NCBI GenBank assembly: GCA_002049455.2
Contig: KV919343.1
Coordinates: 1-20,625 of the forward strand
DNA length: 20,625 bases
Source of the DNA: Porphyra umbilicalis
Lineage: Eukaryota; Rhodophyta; Bangiophyceae; Bangiales; Bangiaceae
Direction: 5' to 3'
Below, in pieces: positions 8,528-16,337 of this stretch (its first letter is position 1; the number at the start of each line of letters is the position of its first letter). Made by a program: the position numbers and the translations under genes. The notes under the pieces are model-generated. The model searched no databases. It was not told the origin of the DNA and saw only the letters and a program-made list of their open reading frames with translations.

Positions 8528-10246
8528 GCGCCGGCCGCCGCCACCGCGGCCGCCGCCCCGTCCACGACCGCCGCCGCCGCCACCGCGGCCGCCGCGTTCG
8601 CCGCGACCGGGGGAGTCACCGCGGCCACCCCGGGCACCGCGTGCCGCGTCGTCGCGCCGCTGCCGCTTAGAGCGGCCGTCGCGGTCGCGGTCGCCACCGT
8701 CGCGCTGCCACGTGCGGTTGCGGTGACCGCCCCCGCCACGGGGCCGCCACGGCGGGAGCGCGCGGTCGGGCCGCGACTGGCGGTCACGGCCAGAGGCGGC
8801 GGCCCGACCAAGGTCGCGGGCGGCAGAAGAGAGCCGCGTGGCAGCGGCGGTCTCGAAAAAGCCGCGAGTGGCGGGGTTGGAGTAGCCGGGGCCGGGGGCG
8901 GCGAGGATGGCGTCCTCCATGGTGTGGACGTACTCCGGCCGCACCCGCTGCTCCTCCAACGCTTGGTAGCGGGTGGCCAGGATGGCGTAGATCTGGTGGA
9001 TGTGGGTGCGGGCGACCGCGAGCGCTTCGACGGCCGCGCCGGGGGAGATGCCGTCGGCAAAGGCGTGGTCCTCGACGTCGGCGACGCGGTTGTTGGCGTT
9101 GGCCAGCCAGGCGCAGGCCTGGTGCAGCACCTTGCCCTCGTGGAAGGCGCGGGACGAGTCAGGGAACCGGCGGTGGAACTCCGCGCCGAGGGCAAAGGGC
9201 TGAGGGAAGACGCCTGCGTCGCGCAGGTTGCGCGGGAGTTCAAACCCCTCGAGGCGGGGGCGGCCGTCGAGGACCCGGGCAACATGGGCGGTAGAGATGG
9301 CGCTCTCCAGCCGCCCGGCGCCGCCAGGGATGGGGATGCCGATGACCGGGGCACCACGGGCCGGAGCGCCCGAAAACCCAACGGCGCGGCGGTCGGCGCC
9401 GCCGCCGGCGACGCCACCGCCGCCGGCGACGTCACCGCCGCCGGCGCCGCCGCGACCGCCCGAGCCGCTGCCAGGGAGTGGCGGCAGGCCCGCCGCGCTT
9501 GCCCAATTCGAGGGACAGCTGCCCGACCCGGGCGAAGCCGACGGGGGGGGCAGACGGCCGGTCGCCGACCGTGTCAGAGCTGAGCCCGAGCGGCCGCGGG
9601 CGGCCGCCGCCGCGAGTAGGGAGGACCGCAAGCCCGACGTAGAGTGGTAGTCGGGGAGGAGGGACAGCTGGGAGTCCCGAGGCTCCACTGGCGCGCGACG
9701 CGACGGCCGGTAGGACGGGTCTGACGAGTCGGCCGGGGCCGCCGAGCCAGACGACGGGAGGGACCCGAGAGGGGCGGCGGGGGGCAGGGCGAAGGACGCC
9801 AGCGGGGGCAAGCCCTCACCGTCGGGAGGGGGCGGAGGAACGCCCGCGGCCGCGTGTGCGGCCACGAGAGTCGCGCGGCGCAGCGAGGCCAAGAAATCAG
9901 GGGAGGGGTCGCCAACCAAAGCCCCTGAAGCGGGGGGCGCCAGCGCGGCGGCCGGCGGGCCCGTGCCGCCCGGCGCCGCGGCCGCTGCGGCCGCGCCGGC
10001 GCCGGCCGGCGGAGGGGCACCGAGGGCGCCCGCCGCAGGAGAGGAGCCCGAAGGGGGCACAAGGTCCTCAGCAGCCGCCGACCCGGAGGCCGCGGCTGCG
10101 CCCGCCGGAGCGGGCGGCACGAGACCCGGAGGGTCCCCGCGCTGCCGTCGCGAACTGCGGCGATCGTCAGCGCCCGCGGCACTCCCCCCGGCTCCAGAGC
10201 CTGCGGGGTGGCCAGCGGGCGCCACAGACGCGCCGCGCGACGGCAT
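8528..10246 (-). CDS. Gag-like protein of the retrotransposon
   Basis: The ATG at 10246 opens a frame of at least 573 codons before the RT core. Residues 1-310 are disordered (Pro, Ala, Gly, Ser). Residues about 320-480 look folded: ESAISTAHVARVLDG, a PQPFALGAEFHRRF stretch and a helical HIHQIYAILATRYQALEEQR. Residues about 490-573 are Arg/Gly-rich (RGG repeats with KRQRR), a nucleic-acid-binding tail in place of a zinc knuckle. Position between A1 and RT, same strand, fits gag (ORF1). The same frame stays open past this point only because the RNase H part uses it. Where gag ends is uncertain, because an apparent deletion joins the RGG tail to the RT. Confidence 0.65.
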
Positions 10247-10250
10247 AGGG

Positions 10251-10270
10251 CCCCCCCTTCGCAGGGGGGG
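10251..10270 (-). repeat. C7/G7 hairpin just upstream of the gag ATG
   Basis: CCCCCCCT (10251-10258) pairs with AGGGGGGG (10263-10270) around a TCGC loop, 4 bp upstream of the gag start in the element leader. In RNA this would be a very stable cap-proximal or start-proximal stem. Whether it regulates gag translation is unknown. Confidence 0.5.
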
Positions 10271-10463
10271 AAGCGGTATGCAAGCAGTGACCTCAGATGC
10301 GATCGTGCAGGGCTCCGAATCGCGTCAGAAATAATTAACAGACCAATCAAACAACGGAAACGATCCAGCGAACAAGGACGTGCGGGGAACCGCACGAGTT
10401 GCCCCTACGTGCAAGTTCCGCCACCCAGAGCCTCCCAAAGGAGACAACGGACAGGAACAAGGC

Positions 10464-10666
10464 GGAACAGGCACGAGGAAGACAAACGTGCCGGGCACAA
10501 CGCCCGGCGTTGGCGCGCCCGCGCGCCACAGAAGACGCCGCCGCCGGCCCGCCCGCGCCGCCGCGCGCGCGGCCGGCGCCCGTCGTCGGCCCGGGCCCCG
10601 GGCCCGGGCCCCAGTCCGCCCGGCTGCGGCTGCGCTCTACAACTCCCTGCACTGCGTGTAGGATAT
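10464..10666 (-). repeat. Split direct repeat A1, left terminus of the element
   Basis: Identical to 5692-5894 over 203 bp (constant offset 4772). Identity ends at 10666, where host flank (GTCCAATTGG) begins, and at 10464 inside the element. Base 10666 is therefore the left end of the element in its own orientation. Confidence 0.9.
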
Positions 10667-11056
10667 GTCCAATTGGTTACTGCGGGCGCGTTCGCGAAGA
10701 TACCCTGGCCTTAAATTTCTAAACATAAGGAAGTAAGTGTGTCCAGGTAATTCAAAGCAATGTCCAGCCAACGGCACAACGTGCGAGTGGCCTCTATTTT
10801 TCTTTCTCTACGGTGGCTTGGCTCTTTTCGCCGTCTTTGCCCCGTGAACGACGTCCTAAGCGTCCATCACGGCGAAACAATGCTCGTCGTCACTCGGGTG
10901 GCCACCCCCAGCCCCCCTCCGAGGCAATCAGACTGCCGGAGGACACGCTGCGGGCGTGTACATCGGCCGCACCCACCCCACTTAAAATCGGCGGCTGACC
11001 GGCGGTAGCGTCGCCCGTGGCGGCCGCCGCCACGAGACGTGGGCGCCGCCGCCGGC

Positions 11057-11139
<83 letters not shown>

Positions 11140-11703
11140 GTCCCCGAGTTGCGCTACGCTGCGGGGCGGCGAGGGTGGCGAGTGCATGCGCGGCGGCGCG
11201 GGTGGGGGTGGTGGTGTGCGGCGGCTGCAAGGGGTTGCGGCGGCCACCACGCCAGCGACGCGCGGCAGTGCCGTGCGGCGGCGACGCGACGGTTAGCGGA
11301 GGCGGCGGCTGAGACGGCGGCCGGCTGGACTGCCAGTTGGCGCGGCAGCGCGCGCACACGAGCGATCGGCGCGCCGCGACCGCGACGTCATCGTCGTGCC
11401 GCTGCTGTGGCACCGGGGAGCGGCAAGCATAGGCCACCCCGTCCTTGCTGCCACCTCCGCGGCGCAGCCGCCGCGTCACCGCCGCCGCACTGCCGCCGAC
11501 GCTACCGCCGCCGGACTGGCCGTCGCGACACCGCCCCGCGCCCTCGGCCCCCCCTTGACGGAGGGGGCGCTCCGCAGGTTGCCCAGTACGCCTCGGCAAC
11601 AACCAGCGTACAGCCCAGTCCCCCCCCCCCCCCCTCCCCACGCGCTCCCACCACCACCTTCGTCCTCATCAATCAGCTCACGAACTGTACCTTGGCAACC
11701 ACC
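10667..11703. other. Intergenic flank then triplet-rich low complexity
   Basis: Positions 10667-10880 have balanced composition and no gene. Positions 10990-11130 are dominated by GCC/CGC triplets (poly-Ala, poly-Arg or poly-Gly in every frame). Positions 11265-11432 hold one copy of a duplicated segment. The last 120 bases before 11704 are C-rich and T-containing with little G, resembling the leader seen before the gene at 14047. Confidence 0.5.
11281..11400. repeat. Diverged direct duplication, copy 1
   Basis: Aligns without gaps to 12402-12521 (offset 1121) with about 19 mismatches in 120 bp by eye. On the minus strand both copies encode a related stretch ending VCARCRxNW. Differences include both silent and replacement changes, so coding status is unclear. 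Confidence 0.65.
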
Positions 11704-11799
11704 ATGTCGACCACTGCCCCGCCCCCGCTCCCCCACCCAGAGCCCCACGTCTGCGTTGTCGCCACCGCCGCCGCCGTCATGGCGCGGAGCAGCCTTGGG
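11704..11799 (+). CDS. Candidate first coding exon, product unknown
   Basis: An ATG in good context (CAACCACCATGT) follows a C-rich, G-poor leader like that before the gene at 14047. It opens 32 codons (MSTTAPPPLPHPEP...) that end exactly at GGG|GTAAGT, a full-consensus 5' splice site. Plausible acceptors follow: TTCAG at 11865-11869 and a strong pyrimidine-tract acceptor CCCCCCCAG at 11984-11992, both phase-compatible. The second exon would then be proline/arginine-rich and end near 12187, or splice again at 12088. I recognise no family, and the downstream structure cannot be settled from sequence alone. Confidence 0.3.
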
Positions 11800-12401
11800 G
11801 TAAGTGCCCGCCGTGCGTGTTGGGTAGGCGACGGCGACGGGACCGGGAAGGACGGGGGGGGGGGTTCAGGGCCACTGCCTTGACACGCTCGGCGGTCGCG
11901 CTGCCGGCGCCGTCGGACAGCACGGGGCACAGCTCCGAGACGCCTCCGGGCGCCACGTGGCCATCGGTGGTGACATCCCCCCGCCCCCCCAGACCTATTC
12001 CCCGTCCCGCCCGTGCCAAAAGAGGCGGCCAACGGACGGTGGTGCCGTCTCGCGTCCCCCGGCGTCACCACCGCCACCACCGCGACAAGTACGCCGCGCT
12101 CGTAGAGTAGGGGCGGGGCGACATGGCGCTCATCTGGCGGCCTGGCAGCGGGCAGCGCGGGGTGGCAGGTGGCCGCGACTGTCCTGACCGCACCGCTGGC
12201 GGGCAACGTGTGCTATGCCGCCGCGGCTCTCGGAGGCGGTGGGCGCCACCTCCCACCCGCCAGCCCGCAGCCGGCGGCGAGGGGCGGCAGGTGCGACGGC
12301 AGGCGCGGCTGCGGCGGGTGGCGCTGTCGCCGCCGGGGCTTCCGCGGTGACGACAGCGGTGGCGGCGCCGCCGCCATCGCCGGCAGCAGCACCGAGCGGC
12401 A

Positions 12402-12521
12402 ACGACGCGACGGTTGGCGGAGGCGGCGGTTGTGGCGGCCATCGGCAGGACCGCCAGTTGCCGCGGCAGCGCGCACACACGGGCGATCGGCGAGCCGCGA
12501 TCCCCGCGTCATCGTCGCGCC
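12402..12521. repeat. Diverged direct duplication, copy 2
   Basis: Ungapped partner of 11281-11400, same orientation. Weak similarity extends for equal lengths either side (11265-11432 and 12386-12553). Confidence 0.65.
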
Positions 12522-12653
12522 GTTGCCTACGGCACCAGTTTTGGCACGCGTAGCTGATGCAGCCGAGGACGGTACACCGCAACGTCTTTGAACAGCGGCA
12601 TCAATTCAATCACCTCGGAGCCATCGTCGGCGCCGGCGGTCCTCAGCGTGACG

Positions 12654-12678
12654 CTATCCAGAGGCCGTCTCTGGATAG
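12654..12678. repeat. Perfect 10-bp stem-loop
   Basis: CTATCCAGAG (12654-12663) and its reverse complement (12669-12678) enclose GCCGT. It lies in a balanced-composition stretch with no gene. No poly-T follows. Confidence 0.5.
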
Positions 12679-13698
12679 GCGATGATCGTCATGGTGGTCG
12701 CGCGGGTTGCCAGCACCCGAGCGAGAGCCAACCGAATCGGCGGCCGGTGGAGGCGACCAATGCTGTGAGGTGGCTTTCTTTTGCTCTTGCAACACTCGCC
12801 TGAGACCATCTCGTGGTCAGCGCCGTCTCTCAAATGCGAAACAGAATGGCGGGAGCGTGCGTGGTCCTTCAGCAGGGCCTTGCAGAGGGATCGTCATCCG
12901 AGACTTGATCCGGCCCCGCAGGGCGACATGCAAATTTTCGTCCCGTCGATGCATCCAAGCGCCGTGCACTGACTACCCCCCCCTTTGTGTCTACCAGAGA
13001 GGTCCAGAGCCCCTCTGGGTGACGCGGCGTCGCCACCGCGAGCGAGGCATGGCTGGCGGCGCCGGCTGTGGGACCACGCGGCCGGCGCTCGGGCCCACGC
13101 TAGCGCACGGCACCCAGGGCGGGCCCTCCCAGCCGCACGCCGGTGGGGGGTGGGGCGTGCCCCGGCACAGGCGGCGGCAGAGCCCCAACCGCGACCGAGC
13201 CGTGGGTGGTGCGTGTGGCGGGTCGGCACGACGGCGCCTCAGCGTTGTCCTCCCGTGGCTGTCGCGCGTCTGCAGGGGACGGTTTCGAACTTGGCGTGGC
13301 GCTGGGAAGGACCGGGCGGGCGGTCCACCCACGGGGGGGGGTGCTGCAAGGCGCCGGTCGACAGAGCGCGGACAGCGGTGACCGGCGGCGGGGCTCCTCG
13401 GCACCCATTCCCCCGCCGCCTTCTGCGCTGGTGGCGGTTGTTGGCGGCTGCCACGAGCGCGGCGGTGGGGGGCGGTGGGAAGGCTCTTTGTAACGGTGCG
13501 TTGCGTGGCGAGCGAGACGGCCCACGGAGGGCGGCGGAGCCCGCGCGCGGGCGAGCGGGGGTTCTGCAGCGACGGTGGGGGGTGGGTACGCTGGACGTGC
13601 ATCTGAGGGGGGGCGTGGGGGGCTCCCACGGGAGCAGCTAGGGACGGGTGGGTGGCCTGACGGTGCGTTGACGAGGGGGGGGTGCGCTGGAGGCACAG

Positions 13699-13761
13699 CC
13701 ACGGGGGGGTAGGCGCGGTCCACCAGCTCGTGCCCACGGAGGTGCAGGCGCAGTCCACCAG
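13699..13761 (+). repeat. Two 28-bp direct repeats just upstream of a TATA box
   Basis: 13699-13726 and 13734-13761 share CCACGG...AGGCGC(G/A)GTCCACCAG with a 35-bp period. They end 29 bp before the TATA element of the gene at 14047, so they may be duplicated promoter-proximal sites. Confidence 0.55.
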
Positions 13762-13789
13762 AACCCCCGCGGCTGGCCGCCGGCGAGAG

Positions 13790-13795
13790 TATAAG
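13790..13795 (+). promoter_or_regulatory. TATA box for the gene at 14047
   Basis: TATAAG in the context GAGAGTATAAGAGG, followed by a C-rich, G-poor stretch to 14046 that behaves as a 5' leader of roughly 220 bases. The only good gene downstream on this strand begins at 14047. Confidence 0.55.
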
Positions 13796-14046
13796 AGGAG
13801 TCGCCACTGACACACGAGCGGCATCTCTTGCCCGCACGCCTCATCGCCGTCACGCACGCACTCATCTCGCTGACCGACGACGAGCACATCCATCGAGCTT
13901 GTCACTGCCGTTTCCACGCCACGCTCCACTTCCCCGACCTTCACCACCGAGCTCCACTCCGACGCCACACCTCCACCCATCGATCCCCCACCCCCCTCCT
14001 CCCCACCCCCCTCCTCCCCACCCCCACACTACCGCCGCCGATTGCC

Positions 14047-14856
14047 ATGGCTGCTTTCGCCCCCATCACGGCCACCGCCCCCACCACCCCCACCACCCCC
14101 ACCACCGCCGCCCGCTCCACCCGCCGCCCCGCCGGCCGCCGCCCCCCTCGGTGCCCGACGCTGACCGCCGCCATTGCGGCCGGCGCGCACTCGGCGGCGG
14201 CCATCCCCGCGGCACCCCACGGCCACGCCACGTCGGCCGACGTTCCACCCGTGCCCCGCCGCCGCTCGCGGCGCCGCTCTTCACCGCCGCCGCCATCTGT
14301 GGCGGTTGGCACCCCGCCGTGGGGTGGCGAGTCGGCGGCGCTGCCGACCGACCACGCCCGCCGGGTGCCGCTCGCCCCGGGGGAGGTCGTCACGGCGCCG
14401 GGCACACCCGTCGACGCCGATGCGGAGGAGGTTGGGCCGGCGTTTGTCGCCCGCCTGCAAGCGGCCCTGACCGCCGTCGTTCAGGCGCGTGCCGCCGCCG
14501 CCGCCGCGGGAGCGGCAAGGGCCACCGCTGCGGTAGAGGCCGCCACTGTCGCCGCCAAGCCGGCGGTACAGTCCAAGGGCCGGGTTGTAACCAAGCGCAG
14601 CCGCCCGGCAGCGAACAGGAAGACGGTGAAGTCCTCATCGCCGAAGATGTCACGCCGCGCAATGGTGCCGGTGGATGCGGCCAAGCCCCCAACGGCACCG
14701 GCGGCGCCCAAGGAGCCGCAAGTGACTGCCACGCCTGTTGCCAACCGCCGTCGCGGGTGGGGCCGCCGTGTACGCCTGGGCGCTGTTGCAGTCGTCGGTA
14801 TTGCTCTCAGCGCCGGCGTTGCCGTTGCGTGCGCGGGGAGGAGGGGGGAGGAGTGA
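14047..14856 (+). CDS. Basic protein with single C-terminal membrane helix, unknown function
   Basis: 269 residues from an ATG in good context (GATTGCCATGG), downstream of a TATA box and C-rich leader; TGA at 14854-14856. Residues 1-60 are rich in Ala, Thr, Pro and Arg with no acidic residue, resembling an organellar transit peptide. Residues 71-77 (RRRSRRR) are strongly basic. About 125-170 is an Ala-rich predicted helix (FVARLQAALTAVVQARAA). About 176-205 is Lys/Arg/Ser-rich, suited to nucleic-acid or anionic-lipid contact. A single hydrophobic helix at 244-263 (LGAVAVVGIALSAGVAVACA) is bordered by RRRGWGRRVR and GRRGEE, so it would be a tail-anchored or single-pass protein. I recognise no family. 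Localisation is inference: organelle envelope or ER outer face are the alternatives. No intron is needed. Confidence 0.65.
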   Translation: MAAFAPITATAPTTPTTPTTAARSTRRPAGRRPPRCPTLTAAIAAGAHSAAAIPAAPHGHATSADVPPVPRRRSRRRSSPPPPSVAVGTPPWGGESAALPTDHARRVPLAPGEVVTAPGTPVDADAEEVGPAFVARLQAALTAVVQARAAAAAAGAARATAAVEAATVAAKPAVQSKGRVVTKRSRPAANRKTVKSSSPKMSRRAMVPVDAAKPPTAPAAPKEPQVTATPVANRRRGWGRRVRLGAVAVVGIALSAGVAVACAGRRGEE

Positions 14857-16163
14857 GCGTATTGTCCCATTGGTGTTTGCCTGTTTGCTTTCTCTGTGTG
14901 CTCATTTTAACAATCCGCAACCTACCTCTACCTCCACCATGACCATCCCTTTGAACAGAGCCACACGCCAGCACAAACGTCACGAGCATCAGAGACCAAC
15001 CCCCTCCCCACACCACTGGCCCTCGAGCAAAGCCGTCGCAACATAACGCGCAGCTCCTCACCCCCACCTGCAAGCAACGAGAACCTCCGCGCCACCAGTC
15101 CACTCCTACCAATCCCGGTATGCGCCAATGTGAGCCACCACCGCAACGCGGTAGATGGAAGGCGCGTGGCTTGTCCTCCCCCTCGAGGAGCGCAGCCGCG
15201 GGTGAGACCGACGCGGGTCGGGGCCGGGCGGCGCATTTGCCGCTCCCCCGTCGACGACGGCGGGCGGGAGGACAAGAGTCAGGGAGAAGAGCACACGACA
15301 GGCGACCAGCGCCACGTCCGTCACTTTGTCGTCCGTGCCAGTGGGTGTGACCACGCCCGCGCTGCAGCGGCCACATCCGCGTCCGCGACAGCTATACGGC
15401 AGTGTTGTCCCCAACGTGACAACGCCCCCCCACCCGCGAGCTCACCGCCGGTCCGTGGCGGTGATCAGCCGACACCCCCCCACACCGGGGCCCCGCGAGG
15501 GACCCCCGGCGGCGGCACGTCGACCAGACCTGACGGTACTGGCCTATACGGCGGTGGCGGCGGCGGCCGCAATGGCGCCGCGGGCGGCGGCGGTGGGGGT
15601 GGAACACCGCGGCCGCCGGCGGGAGTGCCCCCTCGGTGGCGGTGGCTGCTGCGCGTGGCGGCAACTGTAGTGGGCGGGGGGGGGGGAGCAGACGGCGTCG
15701 ACAATGGCCAGCCCACCGACGTTTAGGGGGGGGGCACCCCGACGCCGCCCGTGCGTGTCGCTGGTGACGCGGCGCGCCGACCGCCGCACCGAGGCGGCGC
15801 GGTACCGACGACCAGACGGCACGAAGCGGCAGCCACGCGCCGCAGCGGCAGCAATCAGGAAACACGCACATCGACGCGGAATCTAGTGCATGGGTGACTT
15901 TGGGATGCAAGCGATGGAGGTAGAGCCCATGGGTTTTGGTGTATGTACTTGAACTTTACCGCAAGCTCGCAATGACGCTAGCAGTGCGTCTGAGAGTGGC
16001 GCGACACGAGTTTCGCGTCCGAATCCGTCGCCACCAAGGCGTCTTGCGACAAGGCTGGCCGTCGCAGGCCGCCCTCTACCGCCGGCTACGGGCGGTGCCA
16101 CGCCACGCTCCGCACGTCTGCCCCCGCCGCGCACCACCCCCCGGTGGCTCTCCCCGCACCGCC
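14857..16163. other. Intergenic, 3' region and pol kappa leader
   Basis: Starts with the probable 3' UTR of the preceding gene. A 35-codon ORF with a good ATG context (14939-15046) is the only small coding candidate. Positions 15130-15726 are open on the + strand but poly-Gly/Pro, with no domain. Positions 15890-16000 are AT-richer. From 15972 an in-frame, Arg-rich extension of pol kappa is open. Confidence 0.5.
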
Positions 16164-16306
16164 ATGTCTTCGTCAAGCTCCGGGGCGTCGTGGGGGGACC
16201 AAGCCCTTGCCTTTGACCCCGTCGACGGCGGCGACGTGCTGCCATCGGTGGAGTGGGCGGCGTCGGACATGGCGGCGGCGGCGGCACCCGCTGCCCCGTC
16301 TGCCGC

Positions 16307-16337
<31 letters not shown>

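Larger units (their letters stand above)
5454..10666 (-). mobile_element. PAT/Ngaro/TOC-like YR retrotransposon with split direct repeats
   Basis: Read on the minus strand the order is A1 (10666-10464), gag, reverse transcriptase, RNase H, tyrosine recombinase, B1 (5924-5894), A2 (5894-5692), spacer, B2 (5484-5454). This A1-ORFs-B1-A2-B2 layout is the signature of the PAT/Ngaro branch of DIRS-order elements, which integrate as circles by a tyrosine recombinase rather than by an integrase and so leave no target duplication. B1 abuts A2 exactly, sharing one base, as expected if the B2 and A1 ends join in the circular intermediate. This fixes the element at 5454-10666 (5213 bp). A1 and A2 are identical over 203 bp and B1 and B2 over 31 bp, arguing for a recent insertion. 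The coding region is nevertheless in three frames and lacks the RT fingers region, so this copy probably moved in trans or decayed after insertion. Confidence 0.88.
11800..13640. other. Region without a settled gene
   Basis: May contain introns and further exons of the candidate gene at 11704. Positions 12169-12591 are open on the + strand and include AATVLTAPLAGNVCYAAAAL, mildly hydrophobic, before Arg/Gly runs. Positions 12386-12553 hold the second copy of the duplication. Positions 12590-12970 are compositionally balanced with no long coding frame. Positions 12985-13640 are G-rich with long overlapping frames on both strands and no recognisable domain. Confidence 0.45.

Noticed and set aside
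10667..10750. Possible tRNA or primer-binding site beside the element end
   Set aside because: No cloverleaf arms or T-loop consensus found, and DIRS-order elements do not use an LTR-type primer site.
12985..13980. Long frames on both strands, one antisense across the TATA box at 13790
   Set aside because: Low-complexity composition, mutual overlap and conflict with the better-supported promoter and leader of the gene at 14047.
14939..15046. 35-codon ORF with a good ATG context (CCTCCACCATGA)
   Set aside because: Very short, no recognisable motif, and may simply lie in the 3' UTR of the preceding gene; not enough to call.
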